A stretch of DNA of 64,000 nucleotides. It comes from Symsagittifera roscoffensis. Its lineage: Eukaryota; Xenacoelomorpha; Acoela; Convolutidae. The stretch is from positions 30,158,833 through 30,222,832 of the forward strand of contig NC_087062.1 of NCBI RefSeq assembly GCF_963678635.1, in the 5' to 3' direction. The translations under genes and the position numbers were made by a program. The notes beneath the pieces are model-generated. The model did no database searches. It saw only the letters and a program-made list of their open reading frames with translations, and was not told the DNA's origin. This document shows, piece after piece, positions 1 through 11,030 of the stretch. Positions within the stretch are counted from its first letter, which is position 1. Every line of letters begins with the position of its first letter.

Positions 1-1288
1 TTCAGGAGAAAAAAACACACTGAGCAAAAAGATTCTGATTCTCAAATCAAGATTAATATAATCAGATGTATGTACAGTCTTAACGATAAAATGTACGTTG
101 TTTTCCTCTTGACAAATTGCCGGCTTATTCGTTTTAGTTGGAATTATGTCAAAAAACGCTCGGAACCAAGAACCTATTATCCTCGTTTATCCATAATTTG
201 AAGGATTACTTCTCAACTTAGCTATTTACGAATATTAATAGATATGACCTTTATGATGACTTAAATGCAAGTAGAAAATGGGGTGAAGCCCAGTATGTCG
301 TAAAAAAGCCTGCATCAAAAAATATCTAAAAAACGTCATACATTTGTCTCGAATGATGTTCATTTTAGAAACACATTTCGAGAAAAAAATTGACAGCGTT
401 ATATTACCATAAAAATAAATTTATTGAGAGTCATCGAAGCCGACAAAATTTGAGTAAACGATCATTGAACCGATAATAAAACTAACTCAATATTTTAGGA
501 TATAGAGCTTGCAACTTGAAGATCTTACGCCCTCCCGAAACACTAAAACCTAAAAAAAATATTTTTGCCCACGAAACGGCCTAATTTAAGGGTGCCTTAG
601 TCGATATCACATTTGCCGAAATCATTCAAGCCAAACATTTTACAAATTACAGGAACGAACGAAAAAGTTCTAGAAAAATTTGCTTCAACCGTAAAAAATA
701 ACATGATTCGAAATTAAGCAGACAAACAAAAAGCTGGTATATAAACTTCTCCCAGAAAAAAAAAGATTATTTTATTTTAAAAAAAATCAGCTCCTGGCCA
801 TTTTTATGCCCATAATTTTTGTCGTCTCCAGAATGGAAACTACTTCCAAACTAAACTAGTACCTCAAACTTATTTAGTTTTAAAGTAAAATGAGCAAATG
901 ATTTAGTGATTTTGATTCAGATTAACTCGAAAAAAATATATACACCAATTCTTAATGCTTGCTAATCGTAAGGGTAAAAAGTACAGAATGAAAATCATTA
1001 TTAAATGAAATTAAAAAAATGAAAAAAAAATCAAAAAAATATTCCGTTTTTCTTAATTCTTACGGAGGGCATAAGAGAGTTATTTAAATTGGTTAACAAT
1101 TTCTCGTTAGAGTCCAATCGTTATTATACTAAACAAGTTTAAGAGAAAAAAACACTAAGGAAAATAGTCCGGCAAAGTTAAAGCTGAACGGACTGTGTCG
1201 AAAAATTTTGGTACTGGTAAAAATTTTCTTGCAATTCTTAACGTACACCCAAGGCACATATGCAGCCAGTACACTAATACGGCTATTA
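1..1288. other. AT-rich non-coding stretch
   Basis: I see no gene here. The stretch is AT-rich with many short A and T runs. Open frames are short and have no recognisable motif. It may be an intron or upstream sequence of the GPCR whose last exons follow on +, but no exon could be supported. Confidence 0.5.
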
Positions 1289-1296
1289 CTAAACCC

Positions 1297-1652
1297 CAGG
1301 GGCGGATTTAGGGGGGGCGGGGGGCGGACGCTTTTCTCTTTCAGGGATTCGACCCCCTGCCGACCCAAAGGGTCCCCCTTTGGTACTTTTTAAGAAACAG
1401 ATTTTTGGCCGACTGGCCCTAAAATTTTTTTAAAGGCGCATTGGGCACCAATATATACTAACTTTGAGTGGGAAGCGCGCGCCAAAAAAACGCGAAATTT
1501 TCCAAAAAGTGCCGTTTTTCAAAAATTTTCGGCCAAAACAGGGTGTTTTTAGTGCTTTGGGAGAGCTCGGAAAATCAATTTGGTCGACCTAAAAAAAATT
1601 TTTTTTTTGAAAATCCGCCCCCCCCCTCGAGAAAATCCTAGATCCGCCCCTG
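1297..1652. mobile_element. hAT-like MITE with CAGGGGCGGAT termini
   Basis: The element starts CAGGGGCGGATTTAGG and ends CCTAGATCCGCCCCTG, so the termini are an imperfect inverted repeat of about 16 bases. The 8 bases outside each end (CTAAACCC at 1289-1296, CTTGACCC at 1653-1660) match at 6 of 8 positions, as expected for an old 8-bp target duplication of the hAT type. There is no coding capacity. Related fragments lie at about 1958-2183 and 13085-13350, so this is a family. Confidence 0.65.
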
Positions 1653-1779
1653 CTTGACCCACCAGCGGTACACTAACCATGCAGCGGTTATAAACATTTG
1701 ACTATTCTGGGAACATTTTATTTGCGGGACCAGGTTGCAATACCTTTGCTTATCACAAGGATAAACAGTTCTGTTTGAT

Positions 1780-1935
1780 TGAAAACATTAAATAAAATGG
1801 AGGAAATTCAAGTGGAGTGGCGTAAGGGCAGACATGCAGCAACAGCGACCACCTCCTCATTCCGCCTCAAGGATTTAGCTTCTGGCCTCGCAAAGGACGA
1901 TATCCAAGATGGTCGACCAAGTGTTTTAAAAGCTG
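1780..1935 (+). other. exon-like open segment upstream of GPCR exons (unproven)
   Basis: A GC-richer open stretch stands out from AT-rich flanks and translates to a basic, Ser/Thr-rich peptide (EWRKGRHAATATTSSF...). This would suit a third intracellular loop just before the TM6 exon at 2537. However, the TM6 exon needs a phase-2 donor upstream, and the best donors here (near 1931 and 1971) are phase 1. It is therefore only a candidate and could be unrelated repeat DNA. Confidence 0.2.
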
Positions 1936-1957
1936 CTTTCGGCCGCCAATATAGATT

Positions 1958-2183
1958 AATTTTGAAGGCGAGTGAGTCGCGCATCCAAATCAGTTTTTTT
2001 GGTCAAAAATTTCAGTGTCCTAAAACTGTGTGTTTTTTTAAGCATTCGTTGGCAACGCAAAAACTTTCAACAAATTAGGGTTTCTATAGTAATTTTGGAG
2101 CGCTCCGAAAATCAATTAGGCCGGCTTATGAAATGGTCAACAAAGCTTTTGAAAATGATTTGAAAACCCTAGATCCGCCTTTG
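1958..2183. mobile_element. truncated copy of the CAGGGGCGGAT MITE
   Basis: The right half resembles the element at 1297-1652. It has the same order of a GCGCGC-like patch, a 'gctCCGAAAATCAATT' block, and a terminal CCTAGATCCGCCTTTG. The left terminus is missing or too diverged to see. No gene content. Confidence 0.5.
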
Positions 2184-2536
2184 AATGAGGTAAAGAAAAC
2201 TTGGTTTCAAGAATTGTTAAGCGACCAGTACATAACCTGGCTTAGGGCGACTTGTTTTGCACGAAATTTTCGTTAATCTTGAGAAAAAATTGCGCAAAAC
2301 TGATTTATTTGAGCCAAAATAAATTGTTCTTCCATTTTTAGAACATAGCGGTTACTTAGTATGCGGTTATTTAACCATTATTTTCTGTCGAATATGAAAA
2401 AAGAGCGCAACTGAAAACTGAAAATCAGTAAAACTTACCAAACATTAGTTAGGCTAAGGGTAACAAAATACTCAGGGTTTCAATCCAATAGAGAATTCCT
2501 GGTTCCGTCACATGCAGAAACTGGTTCTTGTTTCAG

Positions 2537-2685
2537 ACGTTCGACATCTAGCAACTCCAAATCTCGTGAAAAATCAATCACAAATGGTCTTCTTCTGGTC
2601 TCCAGCAGCTACCTGCTGTTAACATTTTGGGGGTCAACTAACCTCTTCATAATTCTGACTCAGACACAGCCGAAGATTTCTGCAG
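2537..2685 (+). CDS. rhodopsin-like GPCR, exon with TM6 (partial gene)
   Basis: Between acceptor TTGTTTCAG and donor GCAG|GTATCA is a 149-base exon, entering with one base of a codon and leaving with one. It reads RSTSSNSKSREKSITNG followed by a hydrophobic stretch ending in ...NLFIILT. That is the pattern of a basic third intracellular loop running into TM6 of a class A peptide-receptor-like GPCR. Its exit phase joins exactly to the exon at 3655, giving a short third extracellular loop (KISADDPKWEKW). Upstream exons for TM1-5 were not found and may lie outside the window or in 1-2536. The ligand is unknown. Confidence 0.6.
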
Positions 2686-3654
2686 GTATCACTAAGATAG
2701 ATCCGTCCGGTTCATACTTGCAAATTTTTTGGTTACATTCTTAGAAACCGACTGGCCTATAGCTTACATATCCTGGCTCAAAATAAAATTTTACTTTCCT
2801 CTGCTCTATTTTTCCTGGTTTTTGTACTAAACCAGCAATAGTTTTTCATAAAAATTAGATAGCGAGCCAATTTTAGAAATGTCGAGCCACAATTATCTTG
2901 TCTACGATATGATTAAAGAATTCGTTCACTTGGACTGGAGAATTAGTGTCGGATCTACTTAACAATCTCCCCCCTTTCGTAGATCCTTAATGCCTTTAGC
3001 ATTTTTGAAATTAAGACTGACGCTGTTGAATCCAAGGCTAGCTACTCCTACATGGCAAATGGCTCCAAAGTTTTTCTCCCAAATTACTACGAGGGTAATC
3101 ACAGGTGTTCATTCTGCTTGATTGCATAATGCGAAAATAATCCTCAGCCGGTTAGAACTGCGCATTGCAGAACAAAAAATATACATCCCGTATACCAAAA
3201 ACTACTTGAATAGCATTTCGTGGAGTTTTTGGACCCATCTGTGGATATCAACATGAGGCAGACCTGACGAGGATAGCTTGTTGAGATCTTATAAACAATC
3301 CCCCTATTGCACCTTATTAACCACTATACTCCCCATGCATGTAATATTTTTGACAACTACCACCCCCAAGCATGTATTAATTCGGCAACCACCATTTCTC
3401 TATAGGATATACTTAGAATGTATACACACTATACAATGCCAAAAATTAATTTGCTGTACATTATCTTCTGTTCGTATTTGTTTTAATTACTATTTTAATA
3501 ACCAGACAATTAAAAATATTGAAGAACATGATAATCAAAGTTGATTTTTTTAAAAGTCGAAATGGAGGAGGGGGTTCGCTGAAAAAATCAAGTCATGAGA
3601 TTGTTGAGTACATGTGTGCTCGGGACCCAGCAATCATTTAATTCATTTCTGCAG

Positions 3655-3821
3655 ATGACCCCAAGTGGGAGAAGTGGACTGTGCTACTGTCCTATTTGAG
3701 TGAGTGGATTGGAGTAGTGAATCAGTCCATCAACTTCTTCTTGTACATTTTGGGCAGCCGCGTTTTCAGAAACGAGTTGCTCACCATGCTCAAATGCCAA
3801 AGCAGAAGCACACGCAATTAA
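3655..3821 (+). CDS. rhodopsin-like GPCR, last exon with TM7 and helix 8
   Basis: Acceptor ATTTCTGCAG precedes the exon. The frame fixed by the TM6 exon reads DPKWEKWTVLLSYLSEW, then the TM7 motif NQSINFFLYIL, then GSRVFRNELLTMLK and a short tail ending RSTRN-stop at 3819. NxxxNFxLY followed by FR is the normal TM7/helix-8 signature of class A receptors, with NFFLY standing in for NPxxY as in many neuropeptide receptors. The 969-base intron before it contains no recognised gene. The exon is partly duplicated at 5842. Confidence 0.75.
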
Positions 3822-4290
3822 CTCAAAACATCCGAGAACTATTCGCCAAAAATAGTGACATTATAACCAAGTCATTGTCTTCGGTCGCACATTTTTCCAG
3901 GTCCCATTCAGCACTGTATGCTGCACGGTTTACTGTATAATTTATGATTTATGAACTACCAAGACATAGGGTCAGCGCTGTGATGCGGTTACCTCTAAAT
4001 AACTCTAGGTAATGGTACTAGTTTCAATATGATTTGATTATTTCACTAAAAAAAATTTGAGGTAAAACTTGTTAAGAGGCATGCGTTTCTGCTAAATTCA
4101 CTTTAGACATAGTATTAACAAACATTGGATCAACCGCGCACTTATATTCATATTTTTAATATTTTCTCTCTGAATATACTGTTAATTGAATGAATTTAAG
4201 CTATACCCATAACCTCCTTCTCCGCACCGATCGATATTTTTTTGGGGAGGGCGGTATTAATGATCCGTTGAATGTTTTAGACATTTTACT

Positions 4291-4618
4291 TCTAAAAATA
4301 ATTTAACTTCTTATTCAAAAAAAAATTCAAATAATTCTAAGAGTTTTTCCTACAATGTATTTCCCTTAAAACATGTTTCCTTCCCTATCCGTCAAAATTT
4401 CGAACTAATTTGAATTGTTCGTCGCTTGTTTCGTCAGTCTCGACTAAAATGGAGCATATTTTGACTTTTTCCACAAAATCAGGTATGTTTCGATTTTGAT
4501 ATTTATGCTAAATTGTGCTAGATCAAAAGCAACGTGAGATGAATTCATGAGCTTTTTGCTTAACATACTCGTCGAACCAAAAAAAAAACTGGTCGTTAAC
4601 CGTCGTATTTTTAACAAC
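4291..4618 (+). repeat. leader segment preceding the 58-bp array (copy 1 of 3)
   Basis: A ~330-bp unit runs from AACTTCTTATTC through a GTTTCGTCAGTCTCG block to ...CGTCGTATTTTTAACAAC. It directly precedes each tandem array, and recurs at about 5269-5597 and 6458-6785. An ATG near its end (4547) opens into the array in one frame. The fixed linkage of leader and array suggests they amplify together. Confidence 0.8.
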
Positions 4619-5142
4619 TTTGTACTCCACCGTTTTTGTACTCCAACTTTGTACTCCTACTTATCGGAGACCGAATTCCAACAAAGATATTCGGTTGTAC
4701 TCAACTTTGTACTCCAACTTTGTACTCCTACTTATCGGAGACCAAATTCCAACAAGGATATTCGGTTGTACTCAACTTTGTACTCCAACTTTGTACTCCT
4801 ACTTATCGGAGACCAAATTCCAACAAAGATATTCGGTTGTACTCAACTTTGTACTCCAACTTTGTACTCCTACTTATCGGAGACCAAATTCCAACAAGGA
4901 TATTCGGTTGTACTCAACTTTGTACTCCAACTTTGTACTCCTACTTATCGGAGACCGAATTCCAACAAAGATATTCGGTTGTACTCAACTTTGTACTCCA
5001 ACTTTGTACTCCTACTTATCGGAGACCAAATTCCAACAAAGATATTCGGTTGTACTCAACTTTGTACTCCAACTTTGTACTCCTACTTATCGGAGACTTA
5101 TCGGAGACCGAATTCCAACAAAGATATTCGGTTGTACTCAAC
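4619..5142 (+). repeat. tandem array 1 of 58/71-bp satellite
   Basis: The monomer is TTTGTACTCC-TACTTATCGG-AGACC(G/A)AATT-CCAACAA(A/G)GA-TATTCGGTTG-TACTCAAC (58 bp). A 71-bp form has an extra 13-bp TTTGTACTCCAAC in front. Array 1 is mostly the 71-bp form. Two variable sites, CCG/CCA and AAAG/AAGG, are largely but not fully linked. No stop codon occurs in any of the three + frames, so three long overlapping open frames result. They are low-complexity repeats of one another and not convincing proteins. A ~110-bp rearranged duplicate follows at about 5087-5260. Confidence 0.95.
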
Positions 5143-5597
5143 TTGAGGAGACCGAACTAAAAATAATTTAACTTCTTATTCAAAAAAAAATTCAAATACT
5201 TATCGGAGACTTATCGGAGACCGAATTCCAACAAAGATATTCGGTTGTACTCAACTTGAGGAGACCGAACTAAAAATAATTTAACTTCTTATTCAAAAAA
5301 AAATTCAAATAATTCTAAGAGTTTTTCCTACAATGTATTTCCCTTAAAACATGTTTCCTTCCCTATCCGTCAAAATTTCGAACTAATTTGAATTGTTCGT
5401 CGCTTGTTTCGTCAGTCTCGACTAAAATGGAGCATATTTTGACTTTTTCCACAAAATCAGGTATGTTTCGATTTTGATATTTATGCTAAATTGTGCTAGA
5501 TCAAAAGCAACGTGAGATGAATTCATGAGCTTTTTGCTTAACATACTCGTCGAACCAAAAAAAAAAACAGGTCGTTAACCGTCGTATTTTTAACAAC

Positions 5598-5838
5598 TTT
5601 GTACTCCACCGTTTTTGTACTCCAACTTTGTACTCCTACTTATCGGAGACCGAATTCCAACAAAGATATTCGGTTGTACTCAACTTTGTACTCCAACTTT
5701 GTACTCCTACTTATCGGAGACCAAATTCCAACAAGGATATTCGGTTGTACTCAACTTTGTACTCCAACTTTGTACTCCTACTAATCGGAGACCAAATTCC
5801 AACAAGGATATTCGGTTGTACTCAACTTTGTACTCCAA
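5598..5838 (+). repeat. tandem array 2 of 58/71-bp satellite
   Basis: A short array of about three 71-bp units follows a complete leader segment. It ends abruptly inside a TTTGTACTCCAA motif, where the duplicated GPCR exon fragment begins. The junction therefore marks a recombination point between the satellite and the receptor exon. Confidence 0.9.
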
Positions 5839-5841
5839 AGT

Positions 5842-5988
5842 TGGACTGTGCTACTGTCCTATTTGAGTGAGTGGATTGGAGTAGTGAATCAGTCCATCAA
5901 CTTCTTCTTGTACATTTTGGGCAGCCGCGTTTTCAGAAACGAGTTGCTCACCATGCTCAAATGCCAAAGCAGAAGCACACGCAATTAA
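5842..5988 (+). pseudogene. truncated duplicate of GPCR TM7 exon
   Basis: This is the same reading as the exon at 3655-3821 from the codon for W of KWTVLL onward, including NQSINFFLYIL and the stop at 5986-5988. The splice acceptor and first 20 bases are replaced by satellite sequence. It therefore lacks a normal acceptor and is probably not used, although read-through or a cryptic acceptor cannot be excluded. Confidence 0.75.
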
Positions 5989-6785
5989 CTCAAAACATCC
6001 GAGAACTATTCGCCAAAAATAGTGACATTATAACCAAGTCATTGTCTTCGGTCGCACATTTTTCCAGGTCTTATTCAGCACTGTATGCTGCACGGTTTAC
6101 TGTATAATTTATGATTTATGAACTACCAAGACATAGGGTCAGCGCTGTGATGCGGTTACCTCTAAATAACTCTAGGTAATGGTACTAGTTTCAATATGAT
6201 TTGATTATTTCACTAAAAAAAATTTGAGGTAAAACTTGTTAAGAGGCATGCGTTTCTGCTAATTTCACTTTAGACATAGTATTAACAAACATTGGATCAA
6301 CCGCGCACTTATATTCATATTTTTAATATTTTCTCTCTGAATATACTGTTAATTAAATGAATTTAAGCTATACCCATAACCTCCTTCTCCGCACCGATCG
6401 ATATTTTTTTGGGGAGGGCGGTATTAATGATCCGTTGAATGTTTTAGACATTTTACTTCTAAAAATAGTTTAACTTCTTATTCAAAAAAAAATTCAAATA
6501 ATTCTAAGAGTTTTTCCTACAATGTATTTCCCTTAAAACATGTTTCCTTCCCTATCCGTCAAAATTTCGAACTAATTTGAATTGTTCGTCGCTTGTTTCG
6601 TCAGTCTCGACTAAAATGGAGCATATTTTGACTTTTTCCACAAAATCAGGTATGTTTCGATTTTGATATTTATGCTAAATTGTGCTAGATCAAAAGCAAC
6701 GTGAGATGAATTCATGAGCTTTTTGCTTAACATACTCGTCGAACCAAAAAAAAAACTGGTCGTTAACCGTCGTATTTTTAACAAC

Positions 6786-7940
6786 TTTGTACTCCACCGT
6801 TTTTGTACTCCAAGTTTGTACTCCTACTTATCGGAGACCAAATTCCAACAAGGATATTCGGTTGTACTCAACTTTGTACTCCAACTTTGTACTCCTACTT
6901 ATCGGAGACCAAATTCCAACAAGGATATTCGGTTGTACTCAACTTTGTACTCCTACTTATCGGAGACCAAATTCCAACAAAGATATTCGGTTGTACTCAA
7001 CTTTGTACTCCTACTTATCGGAGACCGAATTCCAACAAAGATATTCGGTTGTACTCAACTTTGTACTCCTACTTATCGGAGACCGAATTCCAACAAGGAT
7101 ATTCGGTTGTACTCAACTTTGTACTCCTACTTATCGGAGACCGAATTCCAACAAAGATATTCGGTTGTACTCAACTTTGTACTCCTACTTATCGGAGACC
7201 GAATTCCAACAAAGATATTCGGTTGTACTCAACTTTGTACTCCAACTTTGTACTCCTACTTATCGGAGACCAAATTCCAACAAGGATATTCGGTTGTACT
7301 CAATTTTGTACTCCAACTTTGTACTCCTACTTATCGGAGACCGAATTCCAACAAAGATATTCGGTTGTACTCAACTTTGTACTCCTACTTATCGGAGACC
7401 GAATTCCAACAAAGATATTCGGTTGTACTCAACTTTGTACTCCAACTTTGTACTCCTACTTATCGGAGACCAAATTCCAACAAGGATATTCGGTTGTACT
7501 CAACTTTGTACTCCTACTTATCGGAGACCGAATTCCAACAAGGATATTCGGTTGTACTCAACTTTGTACTCCTACTTATCGGAGACCGAATTCCAACAAA
7601 GATATTCGGTTGTACTCAACTTTGTACTCCTACTTATCGGAGACCGAATTCCAACAAAGATATTCGGTTGTACTCAACTTTGTACTCCAACTTTGTACTC
7701 CTACTTATCGGAGACCAAATTCCAACAAGGATATTCGGTTGTACTCAACTTTGTACTCCAACTTTGTACTCCTACTTATCGGAGACCAAATTCCAACAAG
7801 GATATTCGGTTGTACTCAACTTTGTACTCCAACTTTGTACTCCTACTTATCGGAGACCAAATTCCAACAAGGATATTCGGTTGTACTCAACTTTGTACTC
7901 CTACTTATCGGAGACCAAATTCCAACAAGGATATTCGGTT
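6786..7940 (+). repeat. tandem array 3 of 58/71-bp satellite (largest)
   Basis: About 18 units, interleaving 58-bp and 71-bp forms. Because 58 mod 3 is 1 and 71 mod 3 is 2, the frame advances through all three phases. Since the unit has no stop in any + phase, three overlapping frames of about 390-430 codons stay open (repeating LYSYLSETEFQQ, YRRPNSNKDIRLYS and LIGDRIPTKIFG peptides). The array ends at ATATTCGGTT followed by unrelated GCTGTTCC. Confidence 0.95.
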
Positions 7941-9440
7941 GCTGTTCCAGTGGCAATGAATTTTTGGACTAAAATTATCATTGCAAAAAAAATCTGTTGA
8001 CTCATATTTTACACTTCGGTGCAAAGTTGAGCTCCGTATCACTTGAAACAAAAACAAAAAAGTATTAAACAAAACAAAACATTTCGGAATAGTACAAAAA
8101 CAATGGAAAAAAAACATGTTTTTTTTCTGGCCCCTAGAAAGTTGTATTAGAGCAAACATTCATCACAGAGCAACTCGAAATAAATGCAATAAACGCGAGA
8201 ACTCTGATACATCTAATGCAATAAACATGAAAACTCCGGCAAAAAACTTGCCAGCCAGAAGGGAAAGAAACATACAATTTCAATGCGCAACTTACGAACA
8301 AAGGAGTTACACTGAAATTGAACAAATGAAAACACGAGAAAGATAGCAGAGTTGTCACAGGAAAACCTCTAGTTCCCGATTGTACCACAAGTGTTAATAT
8401 GCTTTTACAAGGAGGCGAATGAGAGCTTCGCATCACTTGCGATACAAAAATAAATGCCAGAATTCGGGAGCCAAAAATGACAGCAAAAAGCTGCGAAATA
8501 TGTCGTACATTTTATATCACTTGAATTTAATTCATCAGTCGGCTCGATCCAGCCATTCTTTTAATCACTTATGATTCAGAACGGCTCACTCGACAAACTC
8601 AAATCAGGAAAAAGAACAACTTGTGAAAAACAAAAAAAATGTGTTTTTAAAACTTTATGCAATCAGATACTATCATGATCAGATGATACGGTTTGCTTAT
8701 TGCAAAGATAAAATTTAGACTCAGAGGCGAAGTCTCACTTGCGATACAATACAAACATAAACAAAAAGCAATTACAGTTTTAAAAAAATGCTGAAAAAAA
8801 CTAGGTCTAACAAAAGATTCGTATGTCTCGTTAAAAGTTCGTTCTAGGCAAACTTGCCGAACAAAAAATTTGAACAGTATATTAGCAATGGAAAAAAAAC
8901 TTACGAAGCGGAAAAAAAGCTGACATTTTTTGAGTAGACATTAGTTGAGCCGAGAAAAATTGTTTCTGAAAAAAGTTTCACGTCCCCCTGAAACTACAAT
9001 GAACGACACTGGCAACTATATTGAAAAATGCGTACATAACAAAAAACCGTGATGTGGCGATTAAACCTACAAAATTTGAGCAGAAAGCAGACAAACGAAA
9101 ATCAGACAATTCAATTTTTATCGGGAAACAATTTCAACTTCAGCAAAGAGGCGAAGCTGAGCTTCGCAATATTTGCGATAACACATCAAGAAAGCCGCTG
9201 TCGCAAAAAGCATCGAAAGTTCCCTAAAACCTTGATCTATCAAAATGAATAAGACTAGTTTTCAAAAAAAAATCAAGACAATAGAATGTGAAATTTGCAT
9301 TGTAGCAAAATTTACAGAACATTAAAAGTAAAAACAAGGTTACTATAAAACAGCAAAGAAAATAATTTTCAGATTTGGCATCTAATTCGACAAAAAACAA
9401 GCGGACAAATCATAAACCGACAATTTTTTTAAACGGAATA
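7941..9440. other. non-coding stretch with dispersed GCGAAGC repeats
   Basis: No gene was recognised. At about 8405-8455, 8719-8762 and 9141-9190 there are copies of a dispersed module. Its consensus is CACAGAGGCGAAGC-TGAGCTTCGCA-TCACTTGCGATACAA, containing a GCGAAGC/GCTTCGC hairpin. The rest is AT-rich with A runs and no coding signal. Confidence 0.6.
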
Positions 9441-9720
9441 CTTACCATTACTGTTTAAAAAAAAGGTCCTGTCAGATTTGAACATAGGACATTTGCCGTC
9501 TCAGGCGTAATCGTTACCTCCAGAGCAAGTGTGCCGGAGACGCAGAAAAAATAGAATTTATAATCAACTGAACCTAAATGTACCATTTCTGATTTCGACC
9601 ATTCTTTGAACAAAGCTATTTACGGAGAAAGTCTTGTACCCGATTGCAAAAAACTTGCTTATCGCAAAACAAGTCTAGTATCCGATTGCAATACCCTTGC
9701 TTATCGCAAGTAAAAAAAAT
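9440..9720 (-). mobile_element. tRNA-derived SINE-like copy (family with GGTCCTGTCAG)
   Basis: Read on -, about 9465-9545 resembles a tRNA-derived head, with a B-box-like TGTTCAAATCTGA next to GACAGGACC and an A-box-like GGAGGTAACG. Following bases to 9715 contain two copies of the module 'GTCT(A/T)GTACCCGATTGCAA-NAC-TTGCTTATCGCAAG'. Related heads occur near 18975, 21410, 27380, 28130, 28540 and 29380. Confidence 0.5.
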
Positions 9721-10860
9721 AGCAGAAGTTCTAAGAAAAGTTGTTTACGGGAAAAAAGTTTTGTTCCCGATTACAAGACACTAGCTCACGTGTAAAAGAA
9801 CCTTTTTGTTTCGACCGTTATAAAAATAGGGAGGAACTTTGTATTCGGGTGTCGGGTGTGCTTTAGTTTTTTCTTGTGTCACGCAAAATCAGCTACCACA
9901 ACTAATCAAGGGAGTGATTTGAATGATATACCATATTGAAGCTTTTTGTCGTGATTGAAAATTTCCAAAGAAGTTTCAAAGTCGAGAAAAAAGTTTGAAA
10001 TTTTTGATACTTTGTCTAAATTCGAGCGATGCTTACAATAGCCTATCTTGGTTTAGTAGCTTAAAATAGCTGAATTTAGGCCGTAAAAACTTAGGTTCAC
10101 TCAATTGAAGTTAATTTTTTGAACATTTTAGCGCCTTTTTGGAATCAAAAAATTCAATTTCAAAAATTTCAACTGCAAAAAAAATTTTGAATTTGTTTTT
10201 TTTTCTAGTTACTTTTCCACAATAATTGTTCTCCAATTTGCTTCAATTACCATGACTGTCGAATAAGCCTAAGCTTTTGTTTCTCGTAAGCTGCATTTAC
10301 CATGACCTTTGGATGAGCGTAAGCTGTAGTTTTTTGTTCAAATCCTTTCATCACACCAATCAGAAAAAACATTAATTTGAAAAAAAAAAATTGTTTTATT
10401 TGCTTTACTAAGGTCGGAACATTGCTATAACACCGTAACCGGCTATCCTTGTTAATAACAGCCAACGCTTCTTTGTAAAACGGGAGAAACATACCTGTTA
10501 AATTTAAAAAAAAACTACCTTCTGGAAATCTTAAGTCACCTGCAGAATCAGGAATACATCGAAAAGATTGTTAAATTATGGTGAAATTGTGCTAAGCTGA
10601 AAGCGATAATGCGGCACTAAAAACAATTTTCTGCCCGAAGTCAAACTCTAGACCTTAGTTTTTCCAGGCGTTAACAATATATCTTCGCCAAACGTGCAGA
10701 ATAAAAAGTTAGATTAGTTGAATACCTGAAAAAAAATCTACGTTCCAATTTGATAACGCTTGCTTTTTTTATTTTCCCTCGGCTCAGCTTCAACCATTCA
10801 TCTTTGGGCCTGTTTTCCAAGGCAGAGAAAGATGGCATTCATTTTACCGCAGCCTGTCCC
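9721..10860. other. non-coding AT-rich stretch
   Basis: No gene was recognised. A degenerate direct repeat of about 60 bp around 10250-10320 (twice CATGAC...AATAAGCCTAAGCT / GATGAGCGTAAGCTG) is visible. The rest is featureless at this level. Confidence 0.4.
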
Positions 10861-10879
10861 ACCTTGAGGAAGAAGCTAA

Positions 10880-11030
10880 ACGCAAGCGTAAACACAGAGG
10901 CGAAGCTTCGCATTACAAAAACTCGAATTAGCAAAAACCTGCGACCTAGCAAATTTGAGTCTCACGCACTAACTATTCAGCCAAAGATCCTTGAAATCTC
11001 CAATCGCTAGCCTTCAATAATGCAGCTATA
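10880..11030 (-). mobile_element. tRNA-derived SINE-like copy
   Basis: On - the stretch carries an A-box-like TTTGGCTGAATAGTTAGTG. It is next to the CACAGAGGCGAAGC module at about 10890-10915. It shares layout with the copies at 11430-11720 and 25640-25935, which have better-preserved heads. Confidence 0.45.

Larger units (their letters stand above)
3675..5841. repeat. 2.17-kb direct duplication, copy 1
   Basis: This copy contains most of the GPCR last exon, its 3' flank, a leader segment and tandem array 1. Sequence from 3675 to about 4618 recurs at 5842-6785 with a constant offset of 2167 and only scattered substitutions (for example histidine to tyrosine codon CAT/TAT-type changes in the flank). 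A further leader plus short array at about 5157-5838 is an internal rearrangement of the same material. Confidence 0.85.
5842..7940. repeat. 2.17-kb direct duplication, copy 2
   Basis: This is the second copy of the GPCR exon 3' part, its flank (through the GCACCGATCGATATTTTTT stretch) and the leader, followed by a much expanded array 3. Homology to copy 1 is near-complete from 5842 to 6785. Beyond that the two copies differ mainly in number and type of satellite units. Confidence 0.85.

Noticed and set aside
2990-3100. Open segment after a pyrimidine-rich acceptor (TTTCGTAG at ~2986) reading ILNAFSIFEIKTDAVESK...NYYE with a GTAATC donor
   Set aside because: It would sit between the GPCR TM6 and TM7 exons, but its entry phase (0) does not match the TM6 exon exit phase (1), while TM6 joins TM7 directly in phase. 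Treated as intron.
3704-3940. 78-codon + frame beginning MDWSSESVHQ, duplicated at 5871
   Set aside because: It is the wrong frame of the GPCR TM7 exon, which has clear TM7/helix-8 motifs.
4547-8000. Long + open frames of 174-428 codons across the tandem arrays
   Set aside because: They are artefacts of a satellite unit without stops; all three frames are open and give repeats of the same short peptides.
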